A program made the translations under genes and the position numbers. The notes beneath the pieces are model-generated. The model was not told where the DNA came from. It worked only from the letters and a program-made list of their open reading frames with translations, and did not search any database. DNA of 64,000 bases from Chryseobacterium gambrini (GTDB taxonomy: Bacteria; Bacteroidota; Bacteroidia; Flavobacteriales; Weeksellaceae), in contig NZ_FTOV01000003.1 in NCBI RefSeq assembly GCF_900156825.1, forward strand, positions 310,001 to 374,000, written 5' to 3'. This document shows, piece after piece, positions 35,946 through 44,043 of the stretch (positions are counted from its first letter, which is position 1; each line of letters begins with the position of its first letter).

Positions 35946-35970
35946 AATTTCTTAGAATTTAAATAACACA

Positions 35971-36000
35971 AAACCTGACAGTTCCAAAATTGTCGGGTTT
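35971..36000 (+). terminator. Terminator-like hairpin after ftsH
   Basis: Ten bp stem AAACCTGACA / TGTCGGGTTT with one wobble pair and a ten-base loop, followed by T7. It may end much of the rsfS-ftsH transcript before the LUD gene, or allow partial read-through. Confidence 0.8.
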
Positions 36001-36081
36001 TTTTATATTTCTCGGTATGTTTTTGGATTTCTATATGATTAATTTATATTTTTGTATAAAGTTGACTAAAAATAGATCAAA

Positions 36082-36663
36082 TTGAATTTATTTAAGAAGA
36101 TTGTAAGCAAACTTACCAACCAGCCTGAGCAGGAAGAAAAGCAGAGTCTGGAAAAGTTAGGAGATTCCCTGAAAAATGCGGATCTCGACTATAAGTTTGC
36201 CCAACTGTTTACGCATTCCGGAGGTTTTTTTAACTACTGTGCTGATGAAGCGGAGGCGTTACAGACTTTGAACCAGATTATTAAAATTGAAGGAATTCAC
36301 AATATATTCTGTTGGGATAAAGACCTTCAGAATTTCCTGAATGTGGTAAAAACACCGTATACTTCCGAACTTCAGAGCAATAATGATGCAAGTTTCATTA
36401 CCTGCGAATATCTTATTGCGTACGATGGAAGAATTATGCTTTCTCACAATAATATCCTTCATTATCATTCTTCCAGACTGCCGGATAAAATTATCATTAT
36501 GGCGAATATTTCACAGATTGTGAACAACCTGAATGATGCCATGGGAAAAATCAAGAGAAACGGGAATATTAAAAATCTTACTTCCATCAGCGGCGGACAG
36601 TCGAAAATGGATACTTCTTCCCATACCAACACAAAACTGTTTTTATTGTTGCTTGAAGATTAA
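36082..36663 (+). CDS. LUD-domain protein (LutC-like)
   Basis: 193 residues, soluble. The core FITCEYLIAYDGRIMLSHNNILHYHSSRLPDKIIIMANISQIVNNLNDAM resembles the LUD domain of lactate-utilisation protein LutC. The protein is isolated from any lutAB genes and instead sits between ftsH and cdsA, an arrangement I associate with Flavobacteriia. A lactate role is therefore doubtful. The start is TTG at 36082 (NLFKKIVSKL follows); no ATG gives a better N-terminus. Confidence 0.75.
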   Translation: MNLFKKIVSKLTNQPEQEEKQSLEKLGDSLKNADLDYKFAQLFTHSGGFFNYCADEAEALQTLNQIIKIEGIHNIFCWDKDLQNFLNVVKTPYTSELQSNNDASFITCEYLIAYDGRIMLSHNNILHYHSSRLPDKIIIMANISQIVNNLNDAMGKIKRNGNIKNLTSISGGQSKMDTSSHTNTKLFLLLLED

Positions 36664-36688
36664 GCATCAGATTTAAAATTTTAACATC

Positions 36689-37561
36689 TTGGACAAAAAT
36701 CTCATTCAAAGAACCTTATCAGGAATTGTTTACGTAGCAGTTATTATTCTTTGTACCACTCCGCTTGGAGCTCATTTAATCAACAGTATTTCGCCGGATC
36801 TCGTGAAGCAGCAATATCTGTACTACGGATTAATCACTCTTTTAATGGGAGTCGGTTCTTGGGAATGTTTTAAAATCATGAAATTCGGGAAAGGCTATGA
36901 ACGGTTTGTTGTTTTTCCTTTGGTAATTTTTATTTTTTATGTATTCTCGAAAAGGTATTTCAATTTTGATTTCTTTTTCGATTTCAGACTGAGTGAAATC
37001 CTTGCAATGGTTCTTATTGTGATTGCTGCCGTTACATTATTTAAATTCCCGAACGAATTATATTTTGACAGCGGAAAGCTTATTTTTACCGTAATTTATG
37101 TCGCACTGCCTTTCAGCTTTGCTTTGGGACTTCCTAAATTTACAAGCTATGACGACAGTTTTTCTTTAGAAGTTCTGTTTCTGTTCATCCTGATCTGGAG
37201 CAGTGATACCTTTGCTTATTTAACCGGAAAATTCTTCGGAAAACATAAAATGGCGCCTAAAATTTCTCCTAAAAAAACATGGGAAGGTTATATTGGCGGT
37301 GTTGTTCTTACTTTAATCCTGTCTTACTTTGTAGAACATTATCATCCGGATCTTCGCGGAAACTGGATGGTGGTAGGTTTTCTGGTGGCTGCCTTCGCGC
37401 CGATCGGGGATTTGGTGGAAAGCCAACTGAAAAGAAATTTCGCCGTGAAAGACAGCGGAAACATCATTCCGGGACATGGAGGTGTATTAGACAGGCTGGA
37501 TAGTTTCGTTATTTGTGTTCCTGTCGTATATTTGTACTTTATTTTAGAAAAATTTATTTAA
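36689..37561 (+). CDS. cdsA: Phosphatidate cytidylyltransferase
   Basis: Makes CDP-diacylglycerol from phosphatidate and CTP in the inner membrane. 290 aa with about seven or eight hydrophobic helices. The C-terminal signature APIGDLVESQLKRNFAVKDSG-x4-PGHGGVLDRLDS is complete. The start appears to be TTG at 36689 (DKNLIQRTLSGIVYV). It is followed 4 bp later by psd, so the two act in sequence in phosphatidylethanolamine synthesis. Confidence 0.94.
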   Translation: MDKNLIQRTLSGIVYVAVIILCTTPLGAHLINSISPDLVKQQYLYYGLITLLMGVGSWECFKIMKFGKGYERFVVFPLVIFIFYVFSKRYFNFDFFFDFRLSEILAMVLIVIAAVTLFKFPNELYFDSGKLIFTVIYVALPFSFALGLPKFTSYDDSFSLEVLFLFILIWSSDTFAYLTGKFFGKHKMAPKISPKKTWEGYIGGVVLTLILSYFVEHYHPDLRGNWMVVGFLVAAFAPIGDLVESQLKRNFAVKDSGNIIPGHGGVLDRLDSFVICVPVVYLYFILEKFI

Positions 37562-37565
37562 TCTC

Positions 37566-38222
37566 ATGAAATTACACAGAGAATCAAAAGGAACCATTAC
37601 CGTTGCCACCATTTTGTTCATCATTTTGGGCGCAGTGGCGATTTATTTTCTTGAAATGTGGTCGTTGGTGATCATTCTGCCATTACTGGTAATCTACAGT
37701 TTAGTATTTTGGTTCTTCAGAGTTCCGAATCGTGAAATTCTCGATCACAAAGAAAATGTGATTGCTCCGGTAGACGGAAAAGTGGTAATGATTAAAGAAG
37801 TTGAAGAGGATGAATTTATCAAAGGGAAAGCGATTCAGGTTTCTATCTTTATGTCTCCGCTGAATGTTCATATCTGCCGATATCCGGTTTCAGGAAATGT
37901 AATTTATAAAAAATACCATCCGGGAAAATATCTGGTAGCTTGGCACGAAAAGTCTTCTACGGAAAACGAAAGAACAACCGTTGCTGTGGAAAGTTTAACG
38001 AATCATAAAGTGGTTTTCAGACAGATTGCGGGATATGTTGCGAGAAGAATCGTTTTCTACTGTAATGAAGGCGATACGGCAAAAGCGGGACATGAGTTCG
38101 GATTCATTAAGTTCGGGTCCAGAATGGACGTTTTTCTACCTTTAGATACGGAAATTGTCTGTAAGATCGGGGACATTACCAAAGGCGGTCTGGATGTGAT
38201 CGCGAGAATGAAGGAAGAATAA
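37566..38222 (+). CDS. psd: Phosphatidylserine decarboxylase (short, archaeal-like type)
   Basis: Converts phosphatidylserine to phosphatidylethanolamine. N-terminal membrane hairpin (residues ~12-52), then VIAPVDGKVVMI and NVHICRYPVSGNV. The self-cleavage site is FGSRMDVF, between Gly184 and Ser185, where Ser becomes the pyruvoyl group. The 218 aa length fits the short PSD-A type. Last gene of the operon, followed by a strong terminator. Confidence 0.94.
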   Translation: MKLHRESKGTITVATILFIILGAVAIYFLEMWSLVIILPLLVIYSLVFWFFRVPNREILDHKENVIAPVDGKVVMIKEVEEDEFIKGKAIQVSIFMSPLNVHICRYPVSGNVIYKKYHPGKYLVAWHEKSSTENERTTVAVESLTNHKVVFRQIAGYVARRIVFYCNEGDTAKAGHEFGFIKFGSRMDVFLPLDTEIVCKIGDITKGGLDVIARMKEE

Positions 38223-38250
38223 AAATTAATACAAAATTATAAAGATACAG

Positions 38251-38272
38251 AGAGAGGTTTTTTAGCCTCTCT
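38251..38272 (+). terminator. Terminator of the rsfS-psd operon
   Basis: Seven bp stem AGAGAGG / CCTCTCT, an eight-base loop, then T5. The remaining ~280 bp to 38552 are AT-rich; they should contain the promoter of the next gene, but no full consensus was found. Confidence 0.85.
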
Positions 38273-38552
38273 TTTTGTTTTTCAAAAATCAAGATTTAAA
38301 AGGGTTTCTAAATTTTTTTGAAGTTTAAAATAAAAAAAGTTTCAATTATTTTAACCTATCAAAAATGATAGGTATTGTTAGAGATTTAAATATGCTATAA
38401 TTTTGCTTCGTAGTAAGAGTAAGACAATCAATGGGATAATGGATTTGGTGTGTTTTGCGTACCCAGTTTTTAATTCCATCACAAGTTATATTTATACAAT
38501 CGGCTGTAAATATTTCTGATAATTTAATAACCCTAACTTAAAACACTACGAA

Positions 38553-40127
38553 ATGAGAAATATTTATATTTTTTACCTGATCGGGCTAAGTTGTTCATCT
38601 TTTGCCCAGGTTGGAATACATACCTCTTCTCCTCAGGCAAGCCTTGATATTAGAGGAAAGAATGATACAGGGACTTTAGGGGTCGCAGTTCCCGGAGTTG
38701 TAGATGCTGCAGACGGGATTCTTGTTCCAAGAGTTACAGCGCTCAATGTAAACGGATCTGTGAATGGACAGTTAGTATATTTAATAGCCAATTCCGGCTC
38801 TTTTAATAAAGGATTTTACTATTGGGATGGAGTGGCTTCGTGGGTAGGTTTGGGGGGAAGCGGGACTGCAGGAGATTTAACAAACGATGCATTCATCAAC
38901 GACAATACCAACCAGATGGTGAAACTTGGAACCCAATCTGATGGATCGACTGCAAGACCTGCCAATAAAGCATTTGTTATAAAAGATAACGGAAATCTGG
39001 GGATTGGAACTGAGACTCCGAATACATCAGCATTATTAGATTTAACAGCCGCAGATAAAGGTATTTTAATTCCCAGAGTTGCTCTTTCAAGTAGCACAGA
39101 TATTGTTACCATCCCTAATCCATTAACCAGTATGTTAGTCTATAATAGCGGATCAGCAGGTTTAGTATATAAAGGATTTGTTTTTTGGAATGGAACAGAA
39201 TGGAGAACAATTAATAATCAATCTACAAAGGCACCCACTGTTACTTCTTTGACCTGTAATGCTGCGACTTTATCTCCTGCAACCTATACCAGCGGGGTAT
39301 CTTACAATGGCATTTTAAAAATCCCCTATACAGAAGGTAACGGCGGTCTTTATCAGGAAGGAACTACAGTTACTGTAAACGGATTAAATATAAAACTTCT
39401 TCCGGGAGAGCTTGCATCAGGCAGTGGTCAGCTTTCTTTCTCAGTGTGGGGAACACCTTCTGTTTCTTCACCTACAGCAATTACTTTTCCTATACAAGGG
39501 AGTTCCGGTAATGGTTTAGTGCCATTTCTTACCAATGGTCAGAATTGTAGTGCTACAGTTGGTGATCAGGTTGCAGCTGAATATACCCAATCGATTACTT
39601 TGGGACCTTTGATTTCAACAAACGATCCTGCTCCCGGATATCACAAATATGTTACCTCTCCCGATGGAAAATTTTCTGTCAGAATATTCATACAAGATGG
39701 TATCACTAATCTATCTTCAGGTGTTAACTTACAAATAAGAAGCAACTCAGGTACGCCAAGTATTTTCTGGAATGGCTCAACCCAACGTACTTCAGCGGGT
39801 TCCTCAGAAACTGTATCTGCTTATAACGATAATCCTTTTCCTCAGGCAGGAAAATGGTATGGAGGTGATGGGACTGCTTTTGGAGGTCCTTTTCAGGAAG
39901 GTGTTACAGCCGCTTGGGGAATTGCGAATCTTTATAATGGAAATAAGCCTGAATTAAGAACCTACACATGGACCACAAATGATGACGCTCAGGTTGCCTA
40001 TGTATTAACGTGTATGTTTTCAAACAATGATGCTGTTGCGATTGGTTTAGATGCCTCTACATGCCCAAATGGCACTTGTCCAACGACAAAGGTATATCTT
40101 AGAATAGAACAGTTCAGGGTTCCTTAA
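38553..40127 (+). CDS. Secreted fibre-like surface protein with two G-I-x-T/LD modules
   Basis: 524 residues. Signal peptide MRNIYIFYLIGLSCSSFAQ, then QVGIHTSSPQASLDIRG and, later, NLGIGTETPNTSALLDLTAADKGILIPRV. These are two copies of the G-I-x-T-x-x-P...LD module common in Bacteroidota secreted fibres and tail-like proteins. YYWDGVASWVGLG and FVFWNGTEWRTI repeat the W-G/NG-x-x-W element after each. The C-terminal 300 residues are Thr/Ser/Gly-rich and beta-like, with a few Cys. No T9SS domain is evident. Function unknown; adhesion or surface structure is plausible. Confidence 0.7.
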   Translation: MRNIYIFYLIGLSCSSFAQVGIHTSSPQASLDIRGKNDTGTLGVAVPGVVDAADGILVPRVTALNVNGSVNGQLVYLIANSGSFNKGFYYWDGVASWVGLGGSGTAGDLTNDAFINDNTNQMVKLGTQSDGSTARPANKAFVIKDNGNLGIGTETPNTSALLDLTAADKGILIPRVALSSSTDIVTIPNPLTSMLVYNSGSAGLVYKGFVFWNGTEWRTINNQSTKAPTVTSLTCNAATLSPATYTSGVSYNGILKIPYTEGNGGLYQEGTTVTVNGLNIKLLPGELASGSGQLSFSVWGTPSVSSPTAITFPIQGSSGNGLVPFLTNGQNCSATVGDQVAAEYTQSITLGPLISTNDPAPGYHKYVTSPDGKFSVRIFIQDGITNLSSGVNLQIRSNSGTPSIFWNGSTQRTSAGSSETVSAYNDNPFPQAGKWYGGDGTAFGGPFQEGVTAAWGIANLYNGNKPELRTYTWTTNDDAQVAYVLTCMFSNNDAVAIGLDASTCPNGTCPTTKVYLRIEQFRVP

Positions 40128-40163
40128 AGATAAAATAAAAACATAAATTTTGAAAAAAAAATG

Positions 40164-40195
40164 AGCTCTTAAAGATTTTTTTAAGGGCTTTTTTA
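40164..40195 (+). terminator. Terminator of the 38553 gene
   Basis: Stem AGCTCTTAA / TTAAGGGCT with one wobble pair, followed by T6. The A-rich left side might also serve the converging HxlR gene. Confidence 0.75.
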
Positions 40196-40222
40196 TTTTT
40201 ATGCTTAAGAAAATGTAAAAGT

Positions 40223-40576
40223 TTATCTGCTATTTTCGTTTTGTTGCTCTAATATAAAACTTCCCCAATGATCCACAGCTTCTAATACCGGAATAAGGGT
40301 TTTACCCAGATCCGTTAAACTGTAAATAACTTTTAACGGAGGTTTCCGTCCGTAAGATTTTCTGGAAATAAGATTATCGTCTCGTAACTGTTTTAAATAT
40401 AAGCTTAATGACATATCGGTAATAAAAGACATCTCATTTTTTAGTTCAGTATAGCGTTTTTCACCATCTTTTAAATGGTATAAAATCACAGCCTTCCATT
40501 TACCTCCCACCAGATCCATTGCTAGACTTATCGTGGAAGGATAGACTTTACCATTTATTTCAATGCTTTTGCTCAT
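40223..40576 (-). CDS. HxlR family transcriptional regulator
   Basis: 117 residues, a single winged-helix domain. The family signature is present: AMDLVGGKWKAVILYHLKDGEKRYTELKNEM, then ITDMSLSLYLKQLRDDNLISRKSYGRKPPLKVIYSLTDLG. Such regulators often respond to aldehydes or redox signals and control an adjacent oxidoreductase gene. Here no such gene is adjacent, and the 914 bp upstream hold only a possible 49-codon ORF. Confidence 0.93.
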   Translation of the reverse strand: MSKSIEINGKVYPSTISLAMDLVGGKWKAVILYHLKDGEKRYTELKNEMSFITDMSLSLYLKQLRDDNLISRKSYGRKPPLKVIYSLTDLGKTLIPVLEAVDHWGSFILEQQNENSR

Positions 40577-41122
40577 TATTCGCGGTCAGTATAAAGTCAG
40601 GTAAATGCTTCAAACGTATTCCGAAGAAAAAATTATGAAGAATACTGACAAATTAATCTAAAATCCTGTTTGTATTCTGTTCCGTAAAATTGATATTCTT
40701 ACATTAAAGACTCAATGAGTATGTTAAAATACGATTGTAGTTTTAACAATATATAGATGTAAGTTGTGATGATTATTCAATGGTAATATTTTACATTAAC
40801 ATTATAAATATATCAGTGTTAATCTTGTTTTCTAAATATTTTTGTAAAATTAAATACAAATAGAAACTAAAAAGTAAAAATAAATATCGTATTGATGTAT
40901 AAGTTTATTTTATTGTTTAATGTGTTGATTAGTAGTGTTTTTTAAGTATCTGCTTTTTGTTATAACAGCATTTTAATTCTGCATTTTTTACTAATTAGCT
41001 TATTTTATCCGGCTGAAAAAAGTTCAATTTTTTGAGATAATCTTAAAACTGTTATTTTTGCTTTAATTATTTTTTAGATATAATTTTTTAAAGCTTATTG
41101 AAACTTTACTCGAAAAACTGTA

Positions 41123-41272
41123 ATGAAAAGAAAGGTGATTCTCCTTATTGTTATATCATTAATATATATTGCCGTCCAAGTAAGTATTAATACTTTTAAT
41201 TCGAAAAACAAAAACGATGTCAATTTTAAAAAGGACTCTGATCGAAATATCACAGATAACAGCAGTTGGTAG
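41123..41272 (+). CDS. Possible small membrane protein, 49 aa
   Basis: An ATG-to-TAG frame in the otherwise empty 914 bp between the HxlR and AraC genes. It would encode MKRKVILLIVISLIYIAVQV, a basic start plus one membrane helix, and then a polar Asn/Lys/Asp-rich tail ending NSSW. This layout is typical of small membrane proteins, but the DNA is very AT-rich and there is no neighbour support. The rest of this gap shows no other gene, RNA or repeat I can support. Confidence 0.35.
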   Translation: MKRKVILLIVISLIYIAVQVSINTFNSKNKNDVNFKKDSDRNITDNSSW

Positions 41273-41490
41273 ATGGGCAGAACTTGCATCGGGAGCTGAT
41301 AAATTTACTCGTAATGATCTGTAGAAAATCATTTGTAAACCAAAGAGGATTGCAGATAAGTTATTGATTCAAAACAGCAGAATAATTACTTTCATCAGTC
41401 ATACTGATAGATATTTTTAAGAACTCCATTTCACGATATTTATGATTAAGTTTTCTGTTTATTTAATAAGGTATAGAGACACTTATAATT

Positions 41491-42495
41491 ATGAATTATA
41501 ATAATGAAATGCTGCATAAAAAACGTAAGGTATTCATCAGACAGTATTTGTGGATTAAATTATTCTTAGATTTAGTAATTATATTGATAAAAATATTAGA
41601 TTATTATTTCTACGGCATTATTACCAGATACAATACGATACTTGCCGTGGTAAGTTTTTTATCATCTTTAATTTTATTGTGGAAAATAGATTTTTTAGAT
41701 AATTTTAAATTTAAGCATCTCGTAAATTTTAATAATTGTGTTCAGTTATTATTAATTGTGTACAATTCGGTATCTAAATTTCCGGATTTCCCGATTACTC
41801 TAATTTATTTAATATTATTCCCCATATCTTTTTCTTATGTAAATAATTTTAAACAAACTTTCCTTTATTCCGCATTTTTTTTCATTATATTTTTATTCGT
41901 TTACAGCGGTTTCGAGTGGAACAGTTTTCCTAGCTGGAAAAGTAAAGATGTTAATACCGTCTTTTTCCTGTGGATCTACAATTTATTTTCCTTATACTTT
42001 CACTTCTTCTTTTTCCTTTTTTTGTTAACGTTTCATATATATTATGCCATAGAATTTAAAAGCGTAAGAATACAGAACAACTTTGAACAGAAAAATGAAA
42101 CCGTAGAGCCAGAACCCTCATTGTTATCCGACACCGAAATAAAAGAAGATAAATTGATGATTTTATACAGACGAATCATCGAGTATACCGAAAAGAATAA
42201 ATTTTATCTTAATTCTAATGCCAGTATTTATGATTTAACCCAATCTTTAAATACAAACAGAACCTATATTTCAGCAGCTTTAAACCAAAAAGGGAAAACC
42301 AATTTTAATGATTTTATAAATTCCTACAGAATAAATTTTGTAATACAGGAATTTCAAAAGGACATTCATAAAAAGTATACCTTAAAGGTCATCTACACAA
42401 GTGCGGGTTTCGTTCATCAATCACAGTTCAACAGAGCTTTCAAAAAAATTATAGGCAAATCTCCCAGAGAATATCTGAAAGATATAAACAGCTGA
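41491..42495 (+). CDS. Membrane-anchored AraC-type regulator
   Basis: 334 residues. The first ~195 residues hold about six hydrophobic helices (from IRQYLWIKLFLDLVIILIKILDYYF to FFFFLFLLTFHIYYAIEF). The last ~110 form an AraC-type DNA-binding domain: ASIYDLTQSLNTNRTYISAALNQ and KVIYTSAGFVHQSQFNRAFKKIIGKSPREYLK. A regulator fixed in the membrane probably senses a lipid or envelope signal directly. Its neighbour at 42879 has the same layout with a different DNA-binding domain. Confidence 0.87.
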   Translation: MNYNNEMLHKKRKVFIRQYLWIKLFLDLVIILIKILDYYFYGIITRYNTILAVVSFLSSLILLWKIDFLDNFKFKHLVNFNNCVQLLLIVYNSVSKFPDFPITLIYLILFPISFSYVNNFKQTFLYSAFFFIIFLFVYSGFEWNSFPSWKSKDVNTVFFLWIYNLFSLYFHFFFFLFLLTFHIYYAIEFKSVRIQNNFEQKNETVEPEPSLLSDTEIKEDKLMILYRRIIEYTEKNKFYLNSNASIYDLTQSLNTNRTYISAALNQKGKTNFNDFINSYRINFVIQEFQKDIHKKYTLKVIYTSAGFVHQSQFNRAFKKIIGKSPREYLKDINS

Positions 42496-42549
42496 AATAT
42501 CAGTAACATAAATTTTAGCCCTCAAAACCCTCAGAAAAGTTCTAAAATA

Positions 42550-42590
42550 GTGCGTTTTACTACTCATGCGTATAATTGAGGGGATGAGTA
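42550..42590. promoter_or_regulatory. Shared regulatory motif with a dyad, upstream of the 42879 gene
   Basis: GTGCGTTTTACTAC followed by CATGCGTA (42550-42574) closely matches the site at 43925-43949. It is joined to an inverted repeat TACTCAT (42561-42567) / ATGAGTA (42584-42590) with a 16 bp spacer. It lies 55 bp after the AraC-type gene and about 290 bp before the next, so it might act on either or be the 3' part of an mRNA. The remaining bases to 42878 include a TATATTTG -7 box at 42812-42819. Confidence 0.5.
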
Positions 42591-42878
42591 TGTGTGAGAA
42601 GAACCCTCATTTGTTAATTTTACCTGAAATTTGTACCGTATAGTTTTAGCTAAATTTGGTTAAATACTATTTTTCCCAATGATGATACATTATGCATAAC
42701 AGCATTTGAAATCATCTTCATCTTGCTTGCCTTAAAATTTATTCTTCCAATCAAAATTCAGGGGTTTAAGATCTATAAGTTAAGATAAAAATAGATTAAT
42801 CAGGTTTTAAGTATATTTGCAATGTCGAATTTAAAAGGATTACTCAGTTAAATTCGATTCTAAAAAAACACACACGCA

Positions 42879-43859
42879 ATGATTTACAAACTTTTCTTCG
42901 ATAAAAAGGAAAGAGGTAATAATAATTTTGAAAATGATTACAATCATTTACTTAATCGTTATTTGCTTTTTCTCTTTTTTATATTCTTATTCTATTCCAT
43001 ATTTATTATTACTTTTTACAGAGATATTATTGCTTCTGTTTTTCTTACATTAATTACCTTATTCTGGATATTGATGATTTCAATAGAAGATAAGGTGAAA
43101 AAGTTTCATAAAAATCTCAAAATAAGCGTAGTAAGTATTCTTGTGATGCTTACTCTCATCGTAAGCTTTTTTAATATCTACACTTCAAAAATGGTGGGGA
43201 TGGAGTATTTTTATTTCAGTATTCTTTTCGCAATTCCTTTTTTCTTCAATTATAGTAAAGACAAGATTGAAATTTATTTTTTAGCTGTGTTCATCAGCTT
43301 TAATTTTATTATCTGTCTTTATTATGATTTTAGCTTTTTACCGAGAAGTAAATTTTTAGAAAACAAAGATTACATTACCATAAAACTCATTAATATTTTA
43401 TTTTCCATCGTTTCTTTTTTAATAGATATGGTATTTATAAGCCAGAAAGATGAACTTATCAACGGTTTAATGAAAAACACAAAAATTAAGGATTCAACAA
43501 TTGAAGACCTTATAAAAACCAATACTCAGCTCATGAAAAACCAGATGTTGGTAAATCATCTTACGGACGAAAATATTGAAGAAATATTCAGACTGGCAGA
43601 GAAAAATTCAGTTTTGTTTTTTGAGAGATTTCAAATCTTTTTTCCGGGTTTCATCCCCGCTATTTTAGAGATTAATCCTAACCTCATTCATTCTGAACTC
43701 TATTTTTGTGCATTAATGAAGCTGGATTTCGATACGAAAAAAATTGCACAGTGTACCAATAACAGCATAAGAGCCGTAGAAAGTAAAAAATACAGAATAC
43801 GAAAAAAACTGAATATTCCTTCCGATATTAATATCAACAGCTTTCTTCTTAAAATATAA
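42879..43859 (+). CDS. Membrane-anchored regulator with LuxR-like C-terminal HTH
   Basis: 326 residues. About six hydrophobic helices in the first ~190 residues, a short helical linker, then a DNA-binding domain of the type found in many Flavobacteriia regulators. It reads FFERFQIFFPGFIPAILEINPNL, then HSELYFCALMKLDFDTKKIAQCTNNSIRAVESKKYRIRKKLNI, with the LuxR-like helix-turn-helix in the last part. Likely a one-component membrane sensor-regulator. It stands directly before a surface-protein gene (44044) whose promoter carries a candidate activator site, which makes that gene a likely target. Confidence 0.8.
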   Translation: MIYKLFFDKKERGNNNFENDYNHLLNRYLLFLFFIFLFYSIFIITFYRDIIASVFLTLITLFWILMISIEDKVKKFHKNLKISVVSILVMLTLIVSFFNIYTSKMVGMEYFYFSILFAIPFFFNYSKDKIEIYFLAVFISFNFIICLYYDFSFLPRSKFLENKDYITIKLINILFSIVSFLIDMVFISQKDELINGLMKNTKIKDSTIEDLIKTNTQLMKNQMLVNHLTDENIEEIFRLAEKNSVLFFERFQIFFPGFIPAILEINPNLIHSELYFCALMKLDFDTKKIAQCTNNSIRAVESKKYRIRKKLNIPSDININSFLLKI

Positions 43860-43924
43860 GACCATGCAGTTTTCAGATTTTTATCATCCGGAATTCTGAA
43901 TTTGTGTTAAAATATTAATAACGT

Positions 43925-43949
43925 GTGAGTTTTACTACGCGTGAGTAAC
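43925..43949 (+). promoter_or_regulatory. Candidate activator site upstream of the 44044 promoter
   Basis: GTGAGTTTTACTACGCGTGA (then GTAAC) shares 19 or 20 of 25 positions with the motif at 42550-42574. It ends 15 bp upstream of the -33 box of the next promoter, where an activator would be expected to bind. Confidence 0.5.
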
Positions 43950-43964
43950 ATTGCGTATCAAAAA

Positions 43965-43998
43965 TTTTGTTACATCATTTTTACAGAGACTAATTTTG
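43965..43998 (+). promoter_or_regulatory. Promoter of the 44044 gene
   Basis: TTTTG at 43965-43969, 21 bp spacer, TAATTTTG at 43991-43998. Predicted leader of about 40 nt. Confidence 0.7.
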
Positions 43999-44043
43999 CA
44001 GAGATTATAATCTTTATTTAAAATTTTAATCTAAAAATAAAAA

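Noticed and set aside
41095-41289. 64-codon minus-strand frame in the gap before the AraC-type gene
   Set aside because: Very AT-rich, no family, and antisense to the somewhat better small membrane-protein candidate.
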